The notes below the pieces were generated by a model, which was given only the letters and a program-made list of their open reading frames with translations, made no database searches and had not been told where the DNA came from. From DUUI01 sp964345765 (lineage in GTDB: Bacteria > Bacillota_I > Bacilli_A > Erysipelotrichales > Erysipelotrichaceae), in assembly GCA_964345765.1 (NCBI GenBank), contig CAYFSJ010000009.1:1-40562 (forward strand): a DNA stretch of 40,562 nt, read 5' to 3'. Both the position numbers and the translations under genes were made by a program. Shown here piece by piece: positions 33,263-40,562 of this stretch; within the stretch, counting starts at the first letter, position 1, and the number at the start of each line of letters is the position of its first letter.

Positions 33263-34936
33263 ATGGAAAAAACATACTTAATCATTGGACTAATTCTAAT
33301 CTCTGTCTTTTTATTATCGCTTCTCTCTAATGTTTATCACAAACACAAACAAGTCAAAGAATTCAAGGCAGAAGTTGGTCAGTTTAATAAAAAAACATTA
33401 ACACTGGATGAACTTCAAGCCATTCAAGAATACTTTAAACAATCTAAACCAACACAAGATACATTTATTGTGGATGATATTACCAGCAATGATTTAAATA
33501 TCGATGAGCTATTTCTTCATTTTGATTCAACCAAATCTGTCGTAGGACAAGAATACTTTTATAAAACGCTTCGATTGATACAGTTAAATCCTGAAATTTT
33601 AAAACAGCGCCAACAAATGGCGGATACCTTTAGAAATGATGAAGAGAAAATGTTAAAGACTAAAGAAATTCTAGCTTCTATTTCTCAATACTCTTACCAA
33701 CGATCCTTTTATCAAGATGTTAAATCGCTTCAGTTTCTTTCTGAGAAACGATATTTTATTCATAAGATTTTAAGTGGAATCATTGTTCTTGGTTTAATTG
33801 TATTATTTATCCAATTTGATATTGGTATGACTATTATAATATTCGGTGGCTTCTATAATTTCCTATATTATTTAAAACTTAAATATGTGGATCATTTTAA
33901 TTTAGAAGTCTTCAATACATTAATTTCTGCTTTAATTGGTCTAAAGAAACTTGATCAAATAAATCATGAACTCTTAACACCATATCATCAACAAATTGAA
34001 ACTGTTAATAAATCTTTCTCAAGCATGCGAAGAGGCCTTTGGGTTGGGGCTAGTGATAACAATTCAATCGTACAACCCATCATTGATTTATTCTTTGGGA
34101 TTACTCATATCAATTTCCATAAATACTATCAAATGCTTCGGGTTTATAAAAAGAATGCCGATAAATTAGAAGATCTTTATACTGTGATTGGTGAAGTGGA
34201 AGTAGCTTTAATTATCTTTAATCTTCAATCAAGTCACTACTTAATAAGTCAACCAGAGTTTATAGAAGAAAAAGTATTAGAGATAAAATCAATGTGTCAT
34301 CCATTAATTGAAGATTGTGTCGCCAATGACTTGTTCATGGAGCAATCGGTATTAATTACTGGCTCTAATGCCAGTGGTAAATCAACCTATATTAAGGTTG
34401 CGGCTATCAATGTAATTCTGGCTCAAACACTGCATTGTTCTTTTAGTGAGACTTATAAAGCCCCAATAATGAAAGTTCTAACCTCAATGGCCTTAAAGGA
34501 TAATCTCTTTGAAGGGGAGTCTTACTTTATGGTTGAGATACGTTCACTTAACCGAATTCTTAATGAAGATAAAGAGATAATAGTTTTTGGTGTCATTGAT
34601 GAAATCTTAAGAGGGACCAATACCATTGAGCGAATAGCTGCTAGTGCGACCGTTCTTAAAGAATTAGCTCAACAAAATGCGTTAATCTTAGGGGCGACCC
34701 ACGATATTGAATTGACTCAGATATTGAATGGGATTTATGAGAATAAACATTTCCAAGAACAATTTGAAAACGATGATATTGTCTTTGACTATAAAGTTAA
34801 AGAAGGACCAAGTACTTCCCGTAATGCGATTAAATTATTAGAGCTTCATGGTTATGCAGATGAAGTGGTCAAAGAAGCCTATCAAAGTGTTGATTACTTT
34901 GAAACCCATCAGAAATGGCCACAATTTAAACACTAA
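33263..34936 (+). CDS. Membrane-anchored MutS-like ATPase
   Basis: 557 residues. One membrane helix at the N-terminus (about 4-23) and a pair at about 166-205 precede a MutS core. The C-terminal ATPase has Walker A ITGSNASGKST (365-375), Walker B IIVFGVIDEILRGTN (near 443) and the H-motif GATHD (near 479), as in MutS domain V. The mismatch-recognition domain of MutS1 is absent. Proteins of this layout are common in Bacteroidetes and Firmicutes but their job is not known to me. AAGGAG at 33253-33258. Convergent with rpsD across a shared terminator. Confidence 0.85.
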   Translation: MEKTYLIIGLILISVFLLSLLSNVYHKHKQVKEFKAEVGQFNKKTLTLDELQAIQEYFKQSKPTQDTFIVDDITSNDLNIDELFLHFDSTKSVVGQEYFYKTLRLIQLNPEILKQRQQMADTFRNDEEKMLKTKEILASISQYSYQRSFYQDVKSLQFLSEKRYFIHKILSGIIVLGLIVLFIQFDIGMTIIIFGGFYNFLYYLKLKYVDHFNLEVFNTLISALIGLKKLDQINHELLTPYHQQIETVNKSFSSMRRGLWVGASDNNSIVQPIIDLFFGITHINFHKYYQMLRVYKKNADKLEDLYTVIGEVEVALIIFNLQSSHYLISQPEFIEEKVLEIKSMCHPLIEDCVANDLFMEQSVLITGSNASGKSTYIKVAAINVILAQTLHCSFSETYKAPIMKVLTSMALKDNLFEGESYFMVEIRSLNRILNEDKEIIVFGVIDEILRGTNTIERIAASATVLKELAQQNALILGATHDIELTQILNGIYENKHFQEQFENDDIVFDYKVKEGPSTSRNAIKLLELHGYADEVVKEAYQSVDYFETHQKWPQFKH

Positions 34937-34937
34937 A

Positions 34938-34963
34938 AAAGAGCACCCAACGAGGTGCTCTTT
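34938..34963. terminator. Shared terminator between the MutS-like gene and rpsD
   Basis: AAAGAGCACC (34938-34947) and GGTGCTCTTT (34954-34963) form a perfect 10-bp stem with a 6-nt loop. The T tract is longer on the minus strand, so it serves rpsD best. Confidence 0.85.
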
Positions 34964-34974
34964 GATTTGAATCA

Positions 34975-35577
34975 TTATCTTGAGTAGTACTCAACAACTA
35001 ATGCTTCGTTCACTTCTTGATTTAATTCTTGACGATCTGGAAGACGTACAAATTTCCCTTTTTTAGTTTCAGGATCAAATTCTACGAAATCGACCATAGA
35101 TAAGTTTGCTTCTAATGCATCATTGATGCAAGCTAGTTTACGAGACGATTCTTTAACTTCAATCGTTTGACCTGGTTTAACTTGGAAAGATGGGATATCC
35201 ACTTTCTTACCATCAACCAAAATATGTCCGTGATTTACTAATTGACGAGCTGCGCGACGTGTACGACCTAAATTCATACGGTATACAACGTTATCTAAAC
35301 GAGATTCTAACATGTGTAGTAAGTTAAGACCTGTAACGCCTTCTTTCTTCACTGCTTTTAAGTAAGTGTTGAAGAATTGACGCTCAGAAACACCATACAT
35401 ATGACGAATTCTTTGTTTTTCTCTTAATTGAGTTGCGTAGTCAGATAGTTTTGGACGACGAGATTGTCCGTGTTGACCAGGAGCATAATTACGACGTTTT
35501 AATTCTTCCCCAGTTTCTAATACTGAAAAGCTTAAACGACGAGACTTTTTCCATACTGGACCTGTATAACGTGCCAT
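34975..35577 (-). CDS. rpsD: 30S ribosomal protein S4
   Basis: 200 residues, normal length. Start MARYTGPVWKKSRRLSFSVLETG, then RRNYAPGQHGQ and the S4 RNA-binding domain (about 92-155; RLDNVVYRMNLGRTRRAARQLVNHGHILVDG in parts). S4 nucleates 30S assembly. AAAGGAGG (35593-35586 on the minus strand) precedes ATG and overlaps a long hairpin. It is transcribed alone, with its own promoter and leader; in Bacillus such stand-alone rpsD genes are autoregulated by S4. Confidence 0.97.
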   Translation of the reverse strand: MARYTGPVWKKSRRLSFSVLETGEELKRRNYAPGQHGQSRRPKLSDYATQLREKQRIRHMYGVSERQFFNTYLKAVKKEGVTGLNLLHMLESRLDNVVYRMNLGRTRRAARQLVNHGHILVDGKKVDIPSFQVKPGQTIEVKESSRKLACINDALEANLSMVDFVEFDPETKKGKFVRLPDRQELNQEVNEALVVEYYSR

Positions 35578-35736
35578 GTGCTGTTCCTCCTTTCTGTTTT
35601 ATATGCAATAAAACAGAAAGTCACAAATCAACATCGGGGGTGTTAACCTTCATAGTTCGCCTTGCAGCAAGGTTACTTTATTCCTAGAGTGATTAACGCC
35701 GGGACCGATATCTTTGTGTGCTGCTGTTTTAATCGC
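35578..35736 (-). promoter_or_regulatory. Structured 5' leader of rpsD, probable S4-binding autoregulator
   Basis: The leader is about 159 nt. CTTTCTGTTTTAT and ATAAAACAGAAAG (35590-35602, 35608-35620) form a perfect 13-bp hairpin touching the ribosome binding site. Further upstream in the RNA, TAACCTT and AAGGTTA can pair, and GGCGTTAA can pair with TTAACACC (one mismatch), sharing bases, which gives alternative or pseudoknotted folds. This resembles a ribosomal-protein leader. S4 control is inferred from known rpsD autoregulation. Confidence 0.6.
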
Positions 35737-35742
35737 TTGTAC

Positions 35743-35771
35743 AGTCTACCAAAGTCTACTCTATAAGTCAA
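35743..35771 (-). promoter_or_regulatory. rpsD promoter
   Basis: On the minus strand TTGACT (35771-35766), a 17-bp spacer and TAGACT (35748-35743) with TG before it. This is the best -35/-10 pair in the window, as expected for a ribosomal gene. Confidence 0.8.
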
Positions 35772-35835
35772 ATTTTTAGGCTTAGTACTTTGGTGATGGA
35801 AATGGACATCAAGAGTAAAAAAATTTGGGTAAATA

Positions 35836-35844
35836 TGATACAAT
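35836..35844 (+). promoter_or_regulatory. Extended -10 promoter of ezrA
   Basis: TGATACAAT precedes the ezrA ribosome binding site AAGAGGTG by a few bases; the leader is short. Confidence 0.55.
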
Positions 35845-35862
35845 ACAGCAAAGAGGTGCCCA

Positions 35863-37593
35863 ATGAATTTAATGATCGATTTTCTTTCTCAACGAGAAGT
35901 TTATTTAACGTTATTAGGAATTGTCCTTATTGGACTTATATACTTTGTCTATCGACGAATACAGCGAAAAGTCCTTATTAATAAGCTACATCAATTAGAA
36001 GTAGATATTAATTCAATGCGTTCTACGCCATTATCATATAAATTAAATAAAGCCATCGGATTAACCAAAGTCAATGAGACGGTTGTGGATCGTGTTGAAA
36101 AAGCTCAAACTCAATTCAATGATGTGACCGGTGCTTTTGAAATACTAACCAATCTTTTAGGAAATGCCGAAGATGATATTCTGACCGGTAATCTTAAAGG
36201 TGGAAAAGAAACACTCGATGAAATATTAGACGTCTATGAAGCGAATAAATTAGAGGTCGACAATTTAGATACTGAACTCGATAATTTATTGGAAGATGAA
36301 ATTCGTTTACGCGACTCCATCAATGAGATGAAAGATGAATTTAGAGAAGCAAAACAAGATTATCATGCCAAACATAATCAAATTAGTTTAGCCTCAGAAG
36401 CACTTGAAGAACATATTGAAAGCACTGAAATGTATTTTAATGCATTTGAAGAATGGATGTTTGCCTCTGAATTTGAAAAAGCACAAGAACAGTTTAAATA
36501 TATTCAAGATCATATTTTTACGCTTAAACGAAATCTCTCGCTCTTACCAAGTATTGTTGAGCGTATTAATGGTTTAGTGCCTCATTACCTTTCTGAAACG
36601 AGTAGTAAACTTCAAGAAGTAGGTAATAAAGGAGTTTATTTAGAACATTTAGAAGTACCTAAAAATATCGATTTAGTCAAAGAAACCTTAAAGACAGAAA
36701 CGGCCAAAGCTAAAATTCTGAATTTAGATGGCATTGCTAATAACTTAGATAATTCAGTTAAACGCCTTCAACAATTATTAACGCAAATTGATAAGGAAGA
36801 TAAATCCTTTGATTTAGTAACTGGGTTAAGAGTCTCTGCCTTTGCTCAACAAAAGAGTGTTCAAGAAGACTTAAATGAATTAGTGCGTGTCTTACCAGAA
36901 TTAAAAGAGCGTTTTGGTTTTACTCAACTGGTTGATCGTGTTCCAGTCTTAGAACAAACCAACCAAGATTTAGAAAACAAAGCGAACAGTTTAAATGAAA
37001 AACTAACTCAGGAACAATTACCTTATTCAACCTTATTAACAGAGTTGAATGAATTTGATCAAGATGTGTCATCACTTCAAAGTGAAGTTCAAGAAGCAAA
37101 TCGTTTAATTAACTCAGCTCGTCAAGATGAACAAAGAGCGACGAACCAATTATTGAAGCTCAACTTATTAATGAATGATATTGTTACTAAGATTGATTCT
37201 CGTCATTTACCTCAAATCTCAGAGTCTTATGAGGGAGATGTCCTTAAGGCTAAGGGCATGGTTCATCAGATTAATTCAATCTTGACTCAAAATCCATTAA
37301 ATATTCGTTTATTAAATAGTTCTGTTCACGATACCATTGATTATATCTATAAGCTATATAACAATGTAAACAATTTAGTTGGAACAGTTGATATGGTTGA
37401 AAATGCGATTGTTTATGCTAATAAATATCGTTCAACCTCACCAGAACTTGATTCAGAATTAACCAGAGCTGAAATTTCCTTTAGAAATGGTGAATATACC
37501 TATGCCCTTAAAACAGCCATCTATGCGATTGAACGTTTTAAACCAGGAACTCAATATGAAGAATTAATTCTTCAAAATGCGAAAAGTGCCTAA
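35863..37593 (+). CDS. ezrA: Septation ring formation regulator EzrA
   Basis: 576 residues. One membrane helix near the N-terminus (about 15-31), then a basic stretch and nearly 550 residues of alpha-helical, spectrin-like coiled coil rich in Glu, Asp, Lys, Leu and Gln. EzrA sits in the membrane with the rod inside the cell, limits FtsZ ring formation to midcell and helps recruit division proteins. AAGAGGTG at 35851-35858. The order rpsD(-)-ezrA-nifS-thiI is conserved in Bacilli. The stop and the next start share TAATG. Confidence 0.9.
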   Translation: MNLMIDFLSQREVYLTLLGIVLIGLIYFVYRRIQRKVLINKLHQLEVDINSMRSTPLSYKLNKAIGLTKVNETVVDRVEKAQTQFNDVTGAFEILTNLLGNAEDDILTGNLKGGKETLDEILDVYEANKLEVDNLDTELDNLLEDEIRLRDSINEMKDEFREAKQDYHAKHNQISLASEALEEHIESTEMYFNAFEEWMFASEFEKAQEQFKYIQDHIFTLKRNLSLLPSIVERINGLVPHYLSETSSKLQEVGNKGVYLEHLEVPKNIDLVKETLKTETAKAKILNLDGIANNLDNSVKRLQQLLTQIDKEDKSFDLVTGLRVSAFAQQKSVQEDLNELVRVLPELKERFGFTQLVDRVPVLEQTNQDLENKANSLNEKLTQEQLPYSTLLTELNEFDQDVSSLQSEVQEANRLINSARQDEQRATNQLLKLNLLMNDIVTKIDSRHLPQISESYEGDVLKAKGMVHQINSILTQNPLNIRLLNSSVHDTIDYIYKLYNNVNNLVGTVDMVENAIVYANKYRSTSPELDSELTRAEISFRNGEYTYALKTAIYAIERFKPGTQYEELILQNAKSA

Positions 37594-38711
37594 TGATTTA
37601 CTTTGATCATGCGGCCACTTCACCTCTGAATCAACAAGTTTTAGAAACCTACACCAAGTTATTATCAAGTTCATTTGCGAATAGCGAATCAACCTATGAT
37701 TTAGGAACAGAGGTTTCTTTAAACTTACAGAAAGCACGTGCTCACTGTGCTTCTTTTTTTGGTGTTAAAGAAAAAGATATTCTCTTTACTTCGGGTGCTT
37801 CTGAATCAAATAATATGGCCATTAAATCGATTGCCTTGGCTTATCAAGATAAAGGGAAACACATTATTAGTACCAATGTTGAACACTCCTCTGTCTTAGG
37901 GGCACTTAAACAATTAGAAGAGCTATTTGGTTTTGATGTTACTTATTTACCTGTAAATAAACAAGGGTCTATCAGCTTAGAACAAGTCCTTAAGGCACTT
38001 CGACCTGACACCATCTTAGTAAGTATCATGGCTGTAAATAATGAAGTGGGCTCCATTAATCCCGTTAATGAAATTGCTAAGAGATTAAAGAAACATCAAG
38101 CTTTATTTCATGTGGATGCGGTACAAGCCGTTAATAAGATAAAGTTAAACTATGCTGATTTTGACTGTTGTAGTGTCTCTGCTCATAAATTGGGTGGATT
38201 AAAAGGGTCTGGGATTTTGATTAAGAAAGAACACTTAAAATTTGAACCACTCATTTCAGGAGGAGCCCAAGAGTTTCACCAAAGAGGGGGAACAGTGGAT
38301 GCACTGACTCAAATTATGTTTTATAAAACACTTAAGTTAAATGCCGAAAAAGATACTTCTGTAGTTAAAGAGATTAATCAGTATTTAAGAAATGAACTCA
38401 AACAACTTGATCAGGTTGTTATCCATTCACCACAATCTGCATCAGATTATATCTTAAGTTTTAGTGTCTTAGGCTTAACCTCAGAAATGATGGCCAATGC
38501 CTTAGCCACTCAACAAATTTATGTCTCTTATCGTTCAACCTGTCATAATCGGGATGCGGTCGGATCCATTGTTCTAAAAGCAATGGGTGTTTCAGAAGAT
38601 TGTTTAAGTTCGGTTTTACGACTTAGTTTCAGTCATTCTAATACGCTGACACAAGCGAAACAATTTATTGAAAGTTTGAAAGGAATTATACATCAATATG
38701 GCACAAGATAG
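37593..38711 (+). CDS. Cysteine desulfurase (NifS/IscS type, ThiI partner)
   Basis: 372 residues of fold-type I PLP enzymes. Landmarks are YFDHAATSPL (start), TSGASESNN (near 66), EHSSVLGAL (near 97), HVDAVQA (near 173), SAHKLGGLKGSG with the PLP lysine K199, and the catalytic Cys C317 in YRSTCHN. It takes sulfur from cysteine as a persulfide. Lying between ezrA and thiI, it matches the dedicated NifZ-type desulfurase of Bacillus that feeds ThiI. The thiI start overlaps its last codons by 14 nt. Confidence 0.93.
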   Translation: MIYFDHAATSPLNQQVLETYTKLLSSSFANSESTYDLGTEVSLNLQKARAHCASFFGVKEKDILFTSGASESNNMAIKSIALAYQDKGKHIISTNVEHSSVLGALKQLEELFGFDVTYLPVNKQGSISLEQVLKALRPDTILVSIMAVNNEVGSINPVNEIAKRLKKHQALFHVDAVQAVNKIKLNYADFDCCSVSAHKLGGLKGSGILIKKEHLKFEPLISGGAQEFHQRGGTVDALTQIMFYKTLKLNAEKDTSVVKEINQYLRNELKQLDQVVIHSPQSASDYILSFSVLGLTSEMMANALATQQIYVSYRSTCHNRDAVGSIVLKAMGVSEDCLSSVLRLSFSHSNTLTQAKQFIESLKGIIHQYGTR

Positions 38712-39891
38712 TTTTATTGTCGTTCGCTATGGCGAATTATCAACTAAAGGTAAAAATAGAAATACCTTTGTTAAACAACTCAAACGAAATATTCAACAGG
38801 CATTAGTCGATTTTGAAAATGTCCGCGTTGTCTCAAATTACAACCGAATCTTAATTGAACTGAATGGTCATAATGGTCTTGAAGTCATGGACAAAGTAGA
38901 GCCTATCTTTGGGATTGCCTCTTTATCTTTAGGGATTAAGACAGAAAAAGATTTAGATATTATTGCTCAAACCGCCCTTGATTTAGTCAAAGACAAAACA
39001 GGGACATTTAAGGTTGATACCAAACGTCGAGATAAATTATTTGGTGAAAGTAGTGATAATATCAATCGATTTATCGCTGGTCATATTTTAAGAAATACCG
39101 ACTTGAAGGTAAATGTTAAAAATCCTGATACGCTTATTAAAGTTGAAATAGAAGATCGTGATGAAGCCTATATCTTAGCTCATACCATCAAAGGAGCAGG
39201 GGGTTATCCAGTAGGGGTTCAAGGTAAAGCGATGTTATTACTGTCAGGTGGAATTGACTCACCAGTGGCTGCCATGCTCACAAACAAGCGGGGTGTGCAT
39301 TTAGAAGCGATTCACTTTGAATCAATGCCTTATACCTCTCAAAACGCTTTAAATAAAGTATTGGATTTGGCTAAGATCTTAACCAAATATCAATCGTATA
39401 TGAAAGTCCATATTGTCTCATTTACTGAGATTCAAATGGCTATTTATGATAAAGTCGATGAAGCTTATGCCATCACCATGATGAGACGCTTTATGGTTCG
39501 TATCGCAGAGAAATTAGCTCAACAAAATAAATGTGGTGCTTTAGTTTCAGGGGACTCATTAGGTCAGGTAGCCTCTCAAACGATTGAATCCATTGACGTT
39601 ATTAATCGTGCTTTAGACATGGTCATGTTAAGACCGCTGATCGCTTTAGATAAAAATGAAATTATTGAACATGCTAAGAAGATTGGGACTTATGAAACAA
39701 GTATTTTACCATTTGAAGACTGTTGTACAATCTTTACTCCACAAGCCCCAGTTATTAAACCTAAATTAGATAAAGTCTTAAAATTTGAAGAACGCTTTGA
39801 CATTGAAGCCATGGTTGATAAAGCCATTGAAAACATTAAGACCATTGAAGTCAATAATAAAAAGGATAAAGAGGATGAGCTCTTTGGTTAA
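38698..39891 (+). CDS. thiI: tRNA 4-thiouridine synthase ThiI
   Basis: 397 residues: N-terminal ferredoxin-like and THUMP domains (about 1-165; FIVVRYGELSTKGKNR at the start) and a PP-loop ATPase with LLLSGGIDSPVAAML (SGGIDS 183-188). There is no C-terminal rhodanese domain, the form usual in Bacillota, so sulfur must come directly from the neighbouring desulfurase. It makes s4U8 in tRNA and in some species supplies sulfur for thiamine. The ATG lies within the desulfurase gene; AAAGGA is 12 bases upstream. Confidence 0.95.
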   Translation: MAQDSFIVVRYGELSTKGKNRNTFVKQLKRNIQQALVDFENVRVVSNYNRILIELNGHNGLEVMDKVEPIFGIASLSLGIKTEKDLDIIAQTALDLVKDKTGTFKVDTKRRDKLFGESSDNINRFIAGHILRNTDLKVNVKNPDTLIKVEIEDRDEAYILAHTIKGAGGYPVGVQGKAMLLLSGGIDSPVAAMLTNKRGVHLEAIHFESMPYTSQNALNKVLDLAKILTKYQSYMKVHIVSFTEIQMAIYDKVDEAYAITMMRRFMVRIAEKLAQQNKCGALVSGDSLGQVASQTIESIDVINRALDMVMLRPLIALDKNEIIEHAKKIGTYETSILPFEDCCTIFTPQAPVIKPKLDKVLKFEERFDIEAMVDKAIENIKTIEVNNKKDKEDELFG

Positions 39892-40462
39892 TCCACTTTT
39901 TCGAGTTGCTAGAAAAGGTGATGAGCGTCAAATCGTAGACTGCATCATTTCTGGCTTTAGCCATTTAACCAATCGTTAAAGTAAAGACAAAAACCAAATC
40001 AAAGAATTCTTATTGGACTCTCTGTTTTTTGATTATTTCTATGTGATTGAGGTTGATCCAAAAGTCGTTGGCTGTTGTTCAGTTAGTTTAGCCAATAAGA
40101 GACCTATCAAAATTGATGCTAAACAGGTTAAATCCATCTTTGGCTTTTTTAAAGGATCTATTGCTACTAACATCTTAAAGTCGATTTTAGAAAAACCTTT
40201 TCCATTTGATGAGAATGATAGCTATCTTGAATATGTGACTGTTTTACAGGATTATTGGCGTCAAGGATTGACCACAAAACTCTTAACATTTATCATCAAC
40301 CAAAAGCGTTTTAACCATTACATTTTAGATGTAACCAGTGACAATAAAAAAGCCTTTGATTTATATCAAAAGCTCGGGTTTAAGGAATTTAAACAAGTCA
40401 AACAGCTGTTTTCTAAACAGGCTGGCTTTGACTATCAATCTTTTATGAAATATTCGCTTTAA
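39875..40462 (+). pseudogene. GNAT family acetyltransferase gene with an in-frame stop
   Basis: The frame from ATG 39875 reads SSLVNPLFRVARKGDERQ... and meets TAA at 39977-39979 (codon 35). The same frame then continues without interruption to 40462. The downstream part has the acetyl-CoA binding region of GNAT enzymes (LEYVTVLQDYWRQGLTTKLL, with the Q/R-x-x-G-x-T loop) and the usual ending NKKAFDLYQKLGFKEF. The start overlaps thiI by 17 nt. A TTG at 40013 could restart translation but has no ribosome site. A single base change explains the interruption. Substrate unknown. Confidence 0.82.
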
Positions 40463-40562
40463 TTTCTTGAGTAATTAAATCAGTCACTTCTTGATAAGAG
40501 AGACGCTTAAAAATCTCTGGGTGTATTTTCTTTCCGTAGATGATCTTAAGCGTTTTTTCATG
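40443..40562 (-). CDS. 3' end of a PlsC-like 1-acylglycerol-3-phosphate acyltransferase
   Basis: Only the last 39 codons lie in the window, on the minus strand, ending at TAA (40445-40443). The sequence IIYGKKIHPEIF followed by LSYQEVTDLITQEIK resembles the C-terminal end of PlsC proteins (GKPI.P pattern, then an amphipathic helix). The catalytic HxxxxD motif is outside the window. It is convergent with the acetyltransferase gene and overlaps it by 20 nt. Confidence 0.55.
   Translation of the reverse strand, partial: HEKTLKIIYGKKIHPEIFKRLSYQEVTDLITQEIKANIS

Noticed and set aside
40013..40462. Intact short acetyltransferase starting at TTG 40013
   Set aside because: No ribosome site, and the frame upstream to ATG 39875 encodes the missing N-terminus, so an interrupted gene is more likely.
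1..40562. CRISPR arrays, insertion sequences, tRNA or rRNA genes, prophage
   Set aside because: No repeat-spacer pattern, transposase, tRNA-like cloverleaf or phage gene could be seen.

Overview
The window looks like chromosomal core sequence from a low-GC Bacillota (Firmicutes). Supporting signs are a T-box leader in front of hisS-aspS, EzrA, YneF, a MraZ operator made of 10-bp repeats, an rpsD-ezrA-nifS-thiI order and Shine-Dalgarno sites of the AAAGGAG type. TGA is used as a stop codon (mraZ, metN, the methionine leader peptide), so this is the standard bacterial code and not the mycoplasma one. Peptidoglycan genes are present, so the cell is probably walled. A relative of the Erysipelotrichia/Turicibacter/Haloplasma side of the phylum is my guess; the species is not recognised.

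Layout. 1-5106 is an envelope block: the 5'-proximal part of a LytR-CpsA-Psr ligase (minus strand, cut by the window edge), divergent murJ, a HEPN-like/CBS protein, a MurB-like enzyme and a small phosphoglycosyl transferase. 5107-5744 is gene-free and carries several hairpins, then the mraZ promoter and operator. 5745-11804 is a shortened division and cell-wall cluster: mraZ, rsmH, ftsL, a division PBP with PASTA domains, mraY and murD. murG, divIB, ftsA and ftsZ do not follow. 11911-17187 holds an HTH protein and a small unknown protein, then recJ, apt and the bifunctional (p)ppGpp enzyme rel. 17260-19885 is the methionine importer metNIQ behind what looks like a methionine-codon leader peptide and attenuator. 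19892-23160 is hisS-aspS behind a T-box whose specifier region contains overlapping Asp and His codons (GACAC).

23193-24145 is a broken GT2/GtrA gene. 24142-28728 is a TetR regulator divergent from an MMPL-type exporter and a secreted heptad-repeat partner protein. 28798-29134 is gene-free. 29135-32764 (minus) encodes a large SF1 helicase with HRDC-like, DUF4011-like and Vsr-like nuclease parts. Its promoter is back to back with that of a probable 6S RNA (32829-32981). yneF, a membrane-anchored MutS-like ATPase, rpsD (minus, with a structured leader), ezrA, nifS and thiI follow. The window ends with a GNAT acetyltransferase gene interrupted by an in-frame stop, and the last 39 codons of a PlsC-like acyltransferase on the minus strand.

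How the genes work together: lipid II synthesis and flipping (MurB, MurD, MraY, MurJ), septal synthesis (FtsL, PBP, EzrA) and attachment of wall polymers (LCP, sugar transferase) dominate the left half. The middle is linked by amino-acid and stringent-response control (Rel, Met attenuator, Asp/His T-box). NifS and ThiI form a sulfur relay for tRNA 4-thiouridine and/or thiamine. The most unusual finding is the methionine attenuator; others of interest are the HEPN-CBS fusion, the MraY with an altered HHH motif and the helicase-nuclease.
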